From Enteractinococcus helveticum (GTDB lineage Bacteria; Actinomycetota; Actinomycetes; Actinomycetales; Micrococcaceae), in NCBI RefSeq assembly GCF_020742345.1, contig NZ_DYXC01000073.1, positions 1 through 49,641 on the forward strand: a stretch of 49,641 nucleotides of DNA, in the 5' to 3' direction. Shown here piece after piece: positions 1 through 8,689 of the stretch. Within the stretch, counting starts at the first letter, position 1. Each line of letters starts with the position of its first letter. The notes under the pieces were generated by a model, which did no database searches, was not told where the DNA came from, and saw only the letters and a list, made by a program, of their open reading frames with translations. The position numbers and the translations under genes are program-made.

Positions 1-149
1 GCGATGGCGTGAAGGGGCCCAATATTCACGGTACGGACCACGTCACCGTCCAAGACCCGGAAGTATCCTTCTTTGACTGTGTGCAATGGTCAAAAAACGT
101 CGTCAGCACAATTGTCAGGCTGATCGGTTCAGGCAATGCTGATCTTTAG
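1..149 (+). CDS. C-terminal end of an unidentified protein
   Basis: An open frame enters from the left edge (first whole codon at base 3) and stops with TAG at 147-149, giving 48 residues. It includes the stretches GPNIHGTDHVTV and DPEVSFF. The His within a Gly/Thr context followed by a small acidic loop recalls the catalytic-His region of alpha/beta-hydrolase lipases, but this is only a resemblance and I do not recognise the family. The frame is on the opposite strand to the respiratory genes and converges with them. The start lies outside the window. Confidence 0.45.
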   Translation, partial: DGVKGPNIHGTDHVTVQDPEVSFFDCVQWSKNVVSTIVRLIGSGNADL

Positions 150-532
150 TCCCTTGCCCCGCCGTGTTTGTGACCCCGCAGCCGCAGGTCAAGACTGGCG
201 ATTGCCAGCATCAACTTCAACAAGCAATACCCCAGCTCGGCAAACACTCCATCATCTGACCGCTACCGGATCATCATCCAAGTGCTTTCCGAACGCCAGA
301 CCGGCGCTTTCCGATGCTCAGACACCCGCTACCGGATCGGGCTTCCTAACAAAAGTATATACTGCCAGCACTGGTGCTCTCTGCCTTGGTGTCTTCGGAA
401 TTATGACGCTTATTGTAAGAGTCCCCAGTCCTGTTTCCTCTACCAGGGAGATAACAATAGTCTTTTCGACGACCTACACTTGTGTCGAAGATACAGCTAC
501 CGTGAATCTTCTGGATGTGTGATTAAACGAAA
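150..532. other. Gene-free stretch between convergent genes
   Basis: I see no convincing gene here. An open frame at 136-522 lacks a ribosome binding site and has noncoding-like composition. The 12-mer CGCTACCGGATC occurs twice (261-272 and 327-338), and copies of GCTTTCCGA lie between. In the 136-522 frame these give ATGS motifs followed by a short hydrophobic run, vaguely like a sortase-type tail, which could be a relic or chance. Confidence 0.4.
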
Positions 533-566
533 CCGCCCGGCTGAAGCAAATTCTTCAACCGGGCGG
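533..566 (-). terminator. Rho-independent terminator after qcrB
   Basis: The arms CCGCCCGGCTGAAG and CTTCAACCGGGCGG form a GC-rich stem with one mismatch around the loop CAAATT. Read on the minus strand the hairpin is followed by TTTCGTTTAAT. It lies 23 bases past the qcrB stop, so it should end the ctaE-qcrCAB transcript and may also stop the convergent plus-strand gene. Confidence 0.85.
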
Positions 567-589
567 ATCTATCGTCGATTCGCTATCGC

Positions 590-2287
590 TTAGGAACGAT
601 CACGTTTGCCTTCAAGCTCGCGGACTGCGGTCTCCACAGAGCTTTGTAGCTTACGACGGTCTGTGTTGTGCTCTGCGTGCGCTTCTGCCAGTTCTTCGGC
701 TGTCACGGGCTCAACACGATCTTCGAAGAAGTGGCGTGACCAGCGTGCACGAAGTTTCTCCAGAAGTGTGATCTTGCCTTTCTTATTAGGTTGGGCAGGA
801 ACAGGCTCTGGGGATTCGTAGGAAACGAGTTCGTACAGACGGTATTCGTCTAAGAGCTCGTGGCGCTCAAGGATTGCACCTTCAGGGGTGAACTCGATGA
901 CACCGGTTTCGCGGCCGTGCAGTGCGATCTCGCGGTCTTTACGCTGCAGCGCTAGGCAGATGCGCTTGGTGACGATGAAACCGATGATCGGCCCAAAGAT
1001 CAACAGGAAGCGCAGGATGTAGGCGACATCATTCAGCGACATCTTGAAGTGGGTGGCCATTAAGTCAGATGACGCAGCGGCCCACATGACACAGTAGAAG
1101 ATGACGGTTGCTACGCCGACGGCAGTGCGGCCTGGTGCGTTTCGTGGACGATCCAGAATATGGTGTTCACGGTTGTCACCGGTGATACCACGTTCAATCC
1201 ATGGCCAAGCGAACATGCCAACGACCAAGATACCCATTGGGATCATTGGGACAAGGATTCCCATTGGAAGAGCGTTCCAGCCCCAAGGCATTGGAATATG
1301 CCAGAGGAAGGAGAAGTCTCCCAACATACCAGGCATCAGACGAAGGATTCCGTCACCAAAACCTACATACCAGTCAGGTTGGGTACCAGCAGATACTGGT
1401 GATGGGTCATAAGGCCCGTAGTTCCATACTGCGTTGATCTGGAAGAATCCCGAGATCAGAGCAATGATACCGAATACGATGAAGAAGAACCCACCGGCTT
1501 TCGTAGCGAATACCGGTCCGATTGGGTAACCAACCACGTTATCCTCGCGACGGCCAGGTCCCGGATACTGGGTGTGTTTGTGCACGACAACCAGGAACAA
1601 GTGCAAAGCGATAAACAGGATAATAAACGCTGGCACGACCATGATGTGCAGAGAATACAGACGTGGAATGATCTGATCTCCTGGGAATTCTCCGCCGAAT
1701 AAGAAGAACGAGATGTAGGTTCCAACAACTGGAATCGCTTTCATCATTCCGTCAATAATGCGGAGACCGTTACCGGATAGAACATCATCCGGCAGGGAGT
1801 AGCCAGTGAATCCAGCAGCGATAGCCAGGATCCACAGAACGACGCCAATGACCCAGTTGAGTTCACGTGGACGTCGGAATGCACCGGTGAAGAAGACACG
1901 GAGCATGTGGATCGATAGTGACGCTACGAAGATCAGTGCGCCCCAGTGGTGTACCTGACGCATAAACAGACCACCGCGAACCTCAAACGAGATGTCTAGG
2001 GTTGACGCGTAGGCCGCCGACATTTCTACACCGTAGAGTGGTTTGTATGCTCCTTCGTACACGACGTGTGCCATGGATGGATCGAAGAAGAAAGTCAGGA
2101 AAGTACCTGAGAGCACGACGACAGCGAAGGAGTACATTGCCACTTCGCCGAGCATAAAGCTCCAGTGGTCCGGGAAGAGTTTGCGCCCGAACTCTTTAAC
2201 GATGCTCGACGCGCCAACACGGGTGTCGACGTAGTTCGCAATTTTGCCGGTAGTTGTCGATGCTTTGTAGTCACGAATGACGGACAT
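590..2287 (-). CDS. qcrB: Cytochrome bc1 complex cytochrome b subunit
   Basis: Membrane core of the menaquinol:cytochrome c oxidoreductase, carrying two b hemes and the quinol sites. The 565 residues hold many hydrophobic helices. Likely heme ligands are H113/H114 with H127 and H214 with H229. The quinol-site signature appears as PDWY (304-307), the actinobacterial form of PEWY. A long charged cytoplasmic C-terminal tail (about residues 445-565) is typical of actinobacterial QcrB. Its ATG overlaps the qcrA stop as TAATG, so the two are translationally coupled. It is the last gene of the operon, followed by a strong terminator. Confidence 0.97.
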   Translation of the reverse strand: MSVIRDYKASTTTGKIANYVDTRVGASSIVKEFGRKLFPDHWSFMLGEVAMYSFAVVVLSGTFLTFFFDPSMAHVVYEGAYKPLYGVEMSAAYASTLDISFEVRGGLFMRQVHHWGALIFVASLSIHMLRVFFTGAFRRPRELNWVIGVVLWILAIAAGFTGYSLPDDVLSGNGLRIIDGMMKAIPVVGTYISFFLFGGEFPGDQIIPRLYSLHIMVVPAFIILFIALHLFLVVVHKHTQYPGPGRREDNVVGYPIGPVFATKAGGFFFIVFGIIALISGFFQINAVWNYGPYDPSPVSAGTQPDWYVGFGDGILRLMPGMLGDFSFLWHIPMPWGWNALPMGILVPMIPMGILVVGMFAWPWIERGITGDNREHHILDRPRNAPGRTAVGVATVIFYCVMWAAASSDLMATHFKMSLNDVAYILRFLLIFGPIIGFIVTKRICLALQRKDREIALHGRETGVIEFTPEGAILERHELLDEYRLYELVSYESPEPVPAQPNKKGKITLLEKLRARWSRHFFEDRVEPVTAEELAEAHAEHNTDRRKLQSSVETAVRELEGKRDRS

Positions 2288-3390
2288 TATGCACCACGCT
2301 CCTCAGCTGGTCGTGGGTCACGTTCCCAGTAGGCAGGACCGACTGGCTCGAGGAAGTCGCTTTGCGCCACCAGGTAGCCTTCACTGTCAACTGTAATTGG
2401 CAGCTGTGGCAGTGGGTGCGATGCCGGACCGAAGACAACCTTGCATTCCTGAGTCAGGTCGTAGGTCGACTGGTGGCAAGGGCACAGTAGGTGGTGCGTG
2501 TGTTGTTCATAGAGCGCAATTGGGCAGCCAACGTGGGTGCAAATTTTAGAGTAAGCGACGATACCGTCGACGTGCCAGTCTTCGCGCCCGTCGCTGATCT
2601 GCATGTCTTCTGGATTTAAACGCATAAGCAATACCACGGCTTTTGCCTTTTGGTTGAGCTTATCGTGCTCCAGGTCCAGCAGACCGTCTGGTACGACGTG
2701 AAGGGCCGAACCGATAGTTACGTCCTGAGCCTTGATCGGAGTGCCGGTCACGTCACGAACCAGTCGTGTACCGGTATCCCACATCGTGTGGCGCATGCGC
2801 TCTACACCAAAGTTTTGTGCCGGGTCATCGGATTGGTTACCGGTGTTATCCAAGTCGCGAAGGAGCGCGATTGCTGGCAGTGGCGCGATAGCAAGTGCAC
2901 CGATAAGAGTGTTGCGCAACAGTGGACGACGCTTGATCTGGGATTCATCGATGATGTCATTGATCATGTTGGCAGCGTCTGAGCGGTCTTCTTCGGTAAC
3001 TACTTCTCCGCGTTCTTCGACCCATTCGTGATCGGGCATAAGAGCGCGACCCCACTGGACGATACCTATACCGATGCCAAGCATTGCAAAAGCGGTACCC
3101 AAACCGAGCAACCAGTTCTGCAAGCGGATGAGGTCCATATTGGTTTCGTCAAGCGGCAGCTGTCCGACGCCAAAGTACCCCACGAAGAAGATGATGGTAC
3201 CGACGATGGACAGGATGAACATGAAAGAAACCTGGCGTTCTGCGCGTTTGGCTACGCGAGGATCTTCATCCGTAGTACGTGGCCGGTGAGGTGGCAATCC
3301 GGGGTTTTCGATAGCGTATTTACCCGAATCATCACTAGCGCGCTCTACGGTGCCCGGTGTACCGGGATCTCCGTGGCGTTGCTCGCCCAT
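2287..3390 (-). CDS. qcrA: Cytochrome bc1 complex Rieske iron-sulfur subunit
   Basis: Rieske protein of the actinobacterial bc1 complex, passing electrons from menaquinol to the diheme cytochrome QcrC. At 367 residues it has the long actinobacterial form: a charged N-terminus, three predicted membrane helices (near 55-75, 93-113 and 158-178), then the Rieske domain. The 2Fe-2S ligands are C284/H286 in CTHVGC and C303/H306 in CPCHQS; C289 and C305 should form the structural disulfide. The ATG is preceded by GGAA. It sits between qcrC (64-base gap) and qcrB (1-base overlap). Confidence 0.97.
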   Translation of the reverse strand: MGEQRHGDPGTPGTVERASDDSGKYAIENPGLPPHRPRTTDEDPRVAKRAERQVSFMFILSIVGTIIFFVGYFGVGQLPLDETNMDLIRLQNWLLGLGTAFAMLGIGIGIVQWGRALMPDHEWVEERGEVVTEEDRSDAANMINDIIDESQIKRRPLLRNTLIGALAIAPLPAIALLRDLDNTGNQSDDPAQNFGVERMRHTMWDTGTRLVRDVTGTPIKAQDVTIGSALHVVPDGLLDLEHDKLNQKAKAVVLLMRLNPEDMQISDGREDWHVDGIVAYSKICTHVGCPIALYEQHTHHLLCPCHQSTYDLTQECKVVFGPASHPLPQLPITVDSEGYLVAQSDFLEPVGPAYWERDPRPAEERGA

Positions 3391-3454
3391 AGATCTGATT
3401 CCTTTACTCGAGTGATGTTGGTGATGTATTTAATCGACGATATTTCGATAAATT

Positions 3455-4258
3455 TTAGTTTGATCGTGAGGTTATCCACACCATGAAACCGATGATCAGT
3501 GCCAGGCCGGCAGTCCAAACGAACAGCCCTTCAGCCACTGGCCCAAGCGAACCGAGGGAAGCACCACCTGGGTGACCCTGGGATTCGAACTCTTTGAGGT
3601 ATGCAATGACATCGCGTTTATCCTCGGGAGTGAGGTTGGTGTCAGAGAATACCGGCATATTCTGTGGACCAGTCACCATAGCTTCGTAGATGTGCTGCTC
3701 AGAGACGCCATGCAGAGATGGTGCATACTTACCACGGGTCAGAGCACCGCCGCCTGCTGATGCAGAGTGGCACATGGCGCAGTTGACGCGGAACAGGTCG
3801 CCACCACGTGCGAGGTTTACATCAGCGTGGTCAGCATCTAGGTATTCTTCTTCCGGAACGGTTGGGCCGGTTCCGAGGGAGTGGACGTATGCAGCCAGCT
3901 GCATGGTCTGTTCTTCACCGAACTGCACTGGTTTTTGAGCCCCTTGTGGCCCACTCATCTGCAGTGGCATGCGGCCGGTGCCGACCTGGAAATCAACTGA
4001 TGCAGCGCCCACACCAATGAGGGATGGGCCAGCAGGTCCACCGGTTGCGCCAATACCGTGACAGGAAGCGCAGTTTGCGTTAAACAGTGCTTCGCCATCT
4101 GCAATGTTGTCTGCGCTGGTGTAATCAGCCTGCGAGTAGGCCGATGCAGAGTTGATGTTGGAGGCTAAGGAGTACAGTCCTCCGGTCAGTAGCAGACCCA
4201 GCAACAGCAGGGCCACTCCGACCATGGGGTGGCGGCGGTTCTGTGAGAGTGCCTTCAC
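3455..4258 (-). CDS. qcrC: Diheme cytochrome c subunit of the bc1 complex
   Basis: The membrane-attached diheme cytochrome c that replaces both cytochrome c1 and soluble cytochrome c in actinobacterial bc1-aa3 supercomplexes. The 267 residues contain an N-terminal membrane anchor (about 13-33), two CXXCH heme sites (CASCH at 63-67, CAMCH at 160-164) and a C-terminal membrane helix (about 244-262). Likely axial Met residues lie in the MPLQM and NMPVF segments. The start is GTG with AGGA upstream. It follows ctaE after 100 bases and precedes qcrA after 64. Confidence 0.96.
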   Translation of the reverse strand: MKALSQNRRHPMVGVALLLLGLLLTGGLYSLASNINSASAYSQADYTSADNIADGEALFNANCASCHGIGATGGPAGPSLIGVGAASVDFQVGTGRMPLQMSGPQGAQKPVQFGEEQTMQLAAYVHSLGTGPTVPEEEYLDADHADVNLARGGDLFRVNCAMCHSASAGGGALTRGKYAPSLHGVSEQHIYEAMVTGPQNMPVFSDTNLTPEDKRDVIAYLKEFESQGHPGGASLGSLGPVAEGLFVWTAGLALIIGFMVWITSRSN

Positions 4259-4358
4259 TTTTATGGATTCCTAACGTTTTGTATAACCGGATGAGGTGTG
4301 ACAAGTCCAGTCCGGTTACCTCGGGTGCGATTGATGTCGAGCCGGCGGACCGAACAGA

Positions 4359-4991
4359 TCACTGAATGACGTAGATGATGAACCAGAGGGCGACCCATAC
4401 AACGTCGACGAAGTGCCAATAGTACGAAACGACAATGGCAATCGTGGATTCATGGTTTCCAAAGCGCTTAGCTAGGTAGGCGCGACCAATTACGAACAAG
4501 AACGCGACTAGACCACCGAGCACGTGCAATGCGTGGAACCCAGTGGTGATGTAGAAGGCAGAACCGTAAGCATGCGCTGCAACGGTTACACCGTGGGAAA
4601 CAAGGACCGCGTACTCATACGACTGCACTGACAAGAAGATTGAACCGAGGATGAAGGAAACGATGAACCATTCCACAACACCCCAATCTTTGAGTTTGTT
4701 GCTGGTGCGGCGTGGTCGTAATTGGACAGCTGCCTTAACACCCCACTGAGCCGTGAACGAACTGATCACCAGGATGACGGTGTTAATGGTCGCCAAGACC
4801 GGATCCAACAGTGCGGTGTTCTCCTCCCACAATGTGGGCGAGGTTGACCGCAGCGTGAAGTACATAGCGAATAGGCCACCGAAGAACATAACTTCGGACG
4901 ACAGCCAGACCATGGTGCCAACGGCAGCCAGGTTTGGCCGACTTGGGAAGCCGGTGGGATTATGCGAGAGAGTCTGAGTTGATGTTGTCAC
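4359..4991 (-). CDS. ctaE: Cytochrome c oxidase subunit III
   Basis: Subunit III of the aa3-type oxidase; 210 residues, five predicted helices, the normal short actinobacterial form. Conserved features include WLSSEVMFF in the first helix and GFHALHVLGG later. First gene of the ctaE-qcrC-qcrA-qcrB cluster; subunits I and II are not in the window, as is usual. The chosen GTG start matches the family N-terminus (MTT...). An ATG-AAA-GGG-TGA mini-frame (4999-4988 on minus) overlaps this GTG, leaving the purine-rich AAAGG almost against the start codon, so initiation may depend on that overlap. Confidence 0.95.
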   Translation of the reverse strand: MTTSTQTLSHNPTGFPSRPNLAAVGTMVWLSSEVMFFGGLFAMYFTLRSTSPTLWEENTALLDPVLATINTVILVISSFTAQWGVKAAVQLRPRRTSNKLKDWGVVEWFIVSFILGSIFLSVQSYEYAVLVSHGVTVAAHAYGSAFYITTGFHALHVLGGLVAFLFVIGRAYLAKRFGNHESTIAIVVSYYWHFVDVVWVALWFIIYVIQ

Positions 4992-5314
4992 CCTTTCATT
5001 ATGGCCCGAAATTATTCAAGATTCACAATGAGACTTGCCGACTGCGTGTCCTTTTGTTGTGACAGGCCCAACCTTCTGCGCCGTTATACCGCATAATTCC
5101 GAGGTAATACGCAGGTTTCATAGACAGTAATCTCAGCTTGTTGCGACTTCTACGGCTTGTGGAAATTGCTGAATTGTTAAGCGCAAATCTCGCTTTTTGA
5201 GGTCTTTTTCGGTGCGCAATTGAGGCTTCGGAAAGTCAAGATCGCTCGGAAAATCGAATTGGGTAATAGGATGACATAAGCAAGAGGAATCGTCTCGTCC
5301 TGAGGAAGCATTTA
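4992..5314. promoter_or_regulatory. Divergent control region between ctaE and trpD
   Basis: This 323-base gap must hold the promoters of the respiratory operon (minus) and of trpD (plus). I see an AT-rich middle and no clear -35/-10 pair that I would defend on either strand. The trpD ribosome binding site GAGGAAG lies at 5302-5308, seven bases before its ATG. No trp attenuator or T-box-like structure was recognised. Confidence 0.5.
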
Positions 5315-6349
5315 ATGAATTGGCCCACAGTATTGTCTGCAGTATCGAATCAACAGCATTTGACGCAGGAACAGGCTGCTTGGGCGATGGAAGAAATGAT
5401 GTCAGGGATAGCTACTGATGCCCAAATCGGCGGTTTCCTGATGGGACTGTCCACGAAAGGGGAGACGGTTGAGGAACTGCTTGGTTTAGCTGATGCGATG
5501 CTCGACGAAGCTGTTGCGGTTGACCTGCCTTCTGATGTCCTTGATATCGTCGGTACCGGTGGTGACCGATTAGGAACAGTCAATCTCTCTACGATGTCGT
5601 CGTTGGTAGCTGTTGGTGCCGGCGCGAAGGTCGTGAAACACGGGAATCGAGGCTCATCATCTACCGCAGGCGCTGCCGATGTCATCGAAGCCCTCGGTGT
5701 GGATCTCAATCTCACGCAATCGCGAGCCAAACAGTCCTTAGAAGAAGCCGGCATCACGTTCCTGTTTGCTCAGGAATACCACCCCTCAATGCGCTACGTA
5801 GCACCTGCTCGTAAGCAACTAGGCGTCCCCACAGCATTCAACTACCTGGGGCCGCTTTCAAATCCGGCCAGGGTCCAAGCACAAGCACTTGGCTGTGCGT
5901 CACAAGTAATGGCTCCGTTGCTTGCTGGAGTATTGGCAGATAGGGGAGTGCGCGGCCTCGTCTTCCGCGGCTCGGACGGACGTGACAAGATCACAACCTC
6001 AGGCCCGACGACGATATTTGAAGTTCGCAACGGCAAGGTTGAAGAATACGAACTACACCCACAGGATTTCGATATCGAATTGGCGTCAGTCGAAGCGCTG
6101 GCGGGTAAGGATGGCGCTTACAATGCCGGCATTGTCCGCGCGGTGTTGGAAGGCAAGCACGGTCCCGTTCGCGATGCGGTGCTATTGAATACTGCTGCGG
6201 GCCTTACCGCTTACGACAAGGATGCATCAGGCCATCTGTTCGACCGCATGCGAAAGAATATGACTCGTGCCGAAGTAGCTATTGATTCCGGCGCCGCGCA
6301 GCAAGTCTTGGACAACTGGGTAAAGGTTTCTCGCCCAGACAGTATCTGA
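5315..6349 (+). CDS. trpD: Anthranilate phosphoribosyltransferase
   Basis: Transfers phosphoribose from PRPP to anthranilate in tryptophan synthesis. The 344 residues are full length for the family. The PRPP/Mg signature GTGGD is at 80-84, and the KHGNRGSSS anthranilate/PRPP loop at 108-116 is followed by the GAADVIEALG helix. It stands alone without other trp genes, as is common in Actinobacteria, next to a small Lrp-type effector protein with which it converges. A clear GAGGAAG ribosome binding site supports the ATG start. Confidence 0.96.
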   Translation: MNWPTVLSAVSNQQHLTQEQAAWAMEEMMSGIATDAQIGGFLMGLSTKGETVEELLGLADAMLDEAVAVDLPSDVLDIVGTGGDRLGTVNLSTMSSLVAVGAGAKVVKHGNRGSSSTAGAADVIEALGVDLNLTQSRAKQSLEEAGITFLFAQEYHPSMRYVAPARKQLGVPTAFNYLGPLSNPARVQAQALGCASQVMAPLLAGVLADRGVRGLVFRGSDGRDKITTSGPTTIFEVRNGKVEEYELHPQDFDIELASVEALAGKDGAYNAGIVRAVLEGKHGPVRDAVLLNTAAGLTAYDKDASGHLFDRMRKNMTRAEVAIDSGAAQQVLDNWVKVSRPDSI

Positions 6350-6379
6350 TACTGTCCTTCAGCTTTGGTTCATAAGAAC

Positions 6380-6416
6380 GTGCCATGGATCCGCATTGCA
6401 TCCGGACCCATGGCAC
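6380..6416. terminator. Bidirectional terminator between trpD and the Lrp-domain gene
   Basis: The nine-base arms GTGCCATGG and CCATGGCAC are extended by TCCG/CGGA after one A-C mismatch. The hairpin lies between the stops of two convergent genes (6349 and 6425). The flanks are only weakly T-rich (CTTTGATG on plus, GTTCTTATG on minus), so efficiency is uncertain. Confidence 0.65.
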
Positions 6417-6424
6417 TTTGATGC

Positions 6425-6703
6425 TTACTCGAAGCCTAGGGCGAAGCCTTCTTCTAGGTCGTTTCGGGAGTAAGCCCGGAAGGCCAAATGAGTCTCTGTG
6501 GCCTGAATCCCGGTGATCTTCGATAGACGATCTGAAATAACATCTTCGAGGTCTTCAAACTCTCGTACCCCTACCATAGCGATTAGGTCCCATGCTCCTG
6601 TGACCGAATATACCTGGGTGATACCGTCCTTGTCCGCCAGTTCCTGAGCGATCTCTGGAATGCGGTTGGTGTCAGTTTTGATCATGACGAAAGCGGTTAC
6701 CAT
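6425..6703 (-). CDS. Stand-alone Lrp/AsnC effector-binding (RAM) domain protein
   Basis: The 92 residues match only the C-terminal ligand-binding domain of Lrp/AsnC regulators: a beta-alpha-beta-beta-alpha-beta fold with a VTGAWDLIAMV core and no helix-turn-helix. Such stand-alone domains bind amino acids and form dimers or octamers, but this one cannot bind DNA through the usual motif. A strong AAGGAGG ribosome binding site supports the ATG. It lies 29 bases after the DUF3054 gene, probably in the same transcript. Actinobacteria often carry this gene beside trpD; whether it senses a Trp-pathway metabolite is inference. Confidence 0.9.
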   Translation of the reverse strand: MVTAFVMIKTDTNRIPEIAQELADKDGITQVYSVTGAWDLIAMVGVREFEDLEDVISDRLSKITGIQATETHLAFRAYSRNDLEEGFALGFE

Positions 6704-6732
6704 GGTCCTCCTTGTGGTCTCGTATTAGTAGT

Positions 6733-7128
6733 CTAGGTGGTTTGTTTTCCTCGAGTAACCAGTGTCGAAATGATGCGTCGGCCGATAAGGAGCAACGCCA
6801 AGGCGCCCGAAGTGACCAGCATGAAGGCCAATGCCGACGTGTCGTTAAACAAGGCTGCACGCAATATAGGTCCGATGATCACCGTGCTCAGCCACAGAAT
6901 CACACCCATGGGAAAGATATTGTGAATGAGTCGCGTGGGTCTAATGCCTGCAGCAAGGATGAGATACGGGATCAGAAATGGAATGGCTACGCGCGCGATA
7001 CTGGCTGGATCTAAGTTTCCATTGTGCGATGAGATCCCGATCATCGCAAAAATAACGATGAGTACAGCGTCGACGGCTAATAGACCAGCCACCGTGGACT
7101 TCGTGGCTTGATGTGGTTCTGATGTCAT
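6733..7128 (-). CDS. DUF3054 family membrane protein
   Basis: A 131-residue protein with four predicted membrane helices (about 14-31, 44-62, 69-90 and 99-117) and a short basic C-terminus. The size, helix spacing and the WLSTVIIGPILR segment in helix 3 fit DUF3054, a family of unknown function found in Actinobacteria and haloarchaea. It precedes the Lrp-domain gene on the same strand and is divergent from the HTH gene at 7234. Confidence 0.8.
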   Translation of the reverse strand: MTSEPHQATKSTVAGLLAVDAVLIVIFAMIGISSHNGNLDPASIARVAIPFLIPYLILAAGIRPTRLIHNIFPMGVILWLSTVIIGPILRAALFNDTSALAFMLVTSGALALLLIGRRIISTLVTRGKQTT

Positions 7129-7233
7129 GATTGCAGTCTAATTCAGCACACTGAGCCTTTTAGATACTGTGTGTAACGCACACCACTGACCGCTTACGAT
7201 GGTTTGGGTGCACAAGCAAATAGGGTTGTCACT

Positions 7234-7878
7234 ATGCTTTGTTTGACATTGACCTTGGCCAAGACTGTTCCTGATTCACAGGGGCCTGAAATTGTTGGGC
7301 AGCTGGTCGAGTCACTCACTTGGCGACCTGACGGCGATGGGGGAGCAGGCCCGAATTTCAAAGCCACGGGCCGTCGTCAGGTGCAGGGACATTTGGCATC
7401 GGCTGACGAGACCGTGGGGTTCATATTATCTGCGGCTCGTTCAGGAACTTGGGGAGTGCATCTAGTTATCATCCCAGAAAGCACAGATGAGTTTGCTGAC
7501 ATAGATGAAGCTGATGCGTTGCACGAAATTTTGTGCCAGGCAGTCAAGGCTGCCCCTCAGGCCCTGCGAGCACCTGGGGGAGTACAGGTGGTAGCCGCAC
7601 AAGGAAAGAAACTGGTGGATTCAAAAACTGCGCCAGAAATCGGTCCGATCGAATCTACGCTCCAATTACTATGCTCGATCGAGCGACGTCGTTCAGACGA
7701 AGGTCAAGAAGCGGGCTTGATGATCAATGCCGGAAACTCGCAAACACAAGCAGCAAAGAATCTTGGGGTTTCACAACAAGCGGTCTCTGCACGCTTACAG
7801 GCCGGATATTGGTATGAATCCAGGAAAGTAGCTTACTGGCTGGCGGTGCAACTTGACCAATTGCTATTGGGCGAGTAG
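7234..7878 (+). CDS. SatD-like protein with C-terminal helix-turn-helix
   Basis: About 214 residues from ATG 7234, which has AGGG a few bases upstream; a longer TTG start at 7204 is possible. The C-terminal part holds a clear helix-turn-helix, reading TQAAKNLGVSQQAVSARL, followed by a second helix pair. The N-terminal two thirds have no motif I can name. The architecture recalls SatD-family proteins, whose role is poorly known. The neighbours give little help: divergent DUF3054 upstream and an 811-base gene-free stretch downstream. Confidence 0.75.
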   Translation: MLCLTLTLAKTVPDSQGPEIVGQLVESLTWRPDGDGGAGPNFKATGRRQVQGHLASADETVGFILSAARSGTWGVHLVIIPESTDEFADIDEADALHEILCQAVKAAPQALRAPGGVQVVAAQGKKLVDSKTAPEIGPIESTLQLLCSIERRRSDEGQEAGLMINAGNSQTQAAKNLGVSQQAVSARLQAGYWYESRKVAYWLAVQLDQLLLGE

Positions 7879-8689
7879 CACATTCATGCGGTAGCTTCGA
7901 CCGTTGGTTCAACTGATTGTTGTCCGGGAGCGAAGACCCGACCGATAGTGGCGAAACTCGCGGGTGACGCACAACACCTCTCCGGGAGGCCGATTGGCCG
8001 TCCTGTAGCTGATCATCGGCATATTGGGCCGAGAGTATTTCCGCGTCAAAGCTTGGCTGGTGCTCACAGCCGTCAAATATCTTCGGGGGAGTTGTGTAGA
8101 GCCGCGAGTTTGGGGCAACACGTCCCAGGGTGAAGTACCTCAGAGTGAAGCTCGTCTTCCAGGTCTACACAGATCTCCTCTGATAGCTCGTTGTGATTGG
8201 GTGAACCACAACGAGCTCCTAGGGCCGCGTTGAGACCAGTGTTTCTTGAGCTGTGGCCTGTGTGTAGCCTACATTGATGAGATAACCGTCGACGTGCGCA
8301 GGTAAAGCAGGATTTGGTGATAAGTTTTCGCCGCCGAGCAAACGTTTTGGTCCAGCGCATTGTGCGTAAAGGACATCTGCTGCCACGTTCGGAGTATTTG
8401 GTTACATGATTCGCTACGCCATTCAATGACGCCGAATTCCTTTGTGTGGCGATTCCAAGATGGTCTCGAGTTCAGAATGCTTTCGACGATTATTGCACGT
8501 GACCGAGATGAAGATCATTGGGTGTTGGCAGTCAGTGGCACTGTACGAATGTCGAATATGAATCAATGTCGAATAAGGGTGCTTGAGGGGATCGGTAGGC
8601 AAAGCTACCTAAAGCTATTCCCTTCCGAAAAGTCTTCAACTTTACATAATGTAGATTATCGGCGTTTTTGGTTGTTGTATTTGTGCTGC
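7879..8689. other. 811-base stretch without a recognisable gene
   Basis: Short frames exist on both strands (for example 8073-8426 minus and 8360-8761 plus). None has a ribosome binding site together with protein-like composition, and none resembles a family I know. The only strong structure is the inverted repeat at 8185-8217. The stretch may be a decayed gene, an untranslated RNA or simply spacer. Confidence 0.5.
8185..8217. repeat. Perfect 11-base inverted repeat
   Basis: AGCTCGTTGTG and CACAACGAGCT are separated by 11 bases. The repeat is perfect, but no T tract follows on either strand, so a classical terminator is doubtful. It is isolated in the gene-free stretch, more than 300 bases from the nearest gene end. 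Confidence 0.7.

Noticed and set aside
136..522. 128-residue plus-strand open frame
   Set aside because: Overlaps the end of the left-edge gene, lacks a ribosome binding site, and reads as low-complexity Ser/Thr/Pro sequence without a domain.
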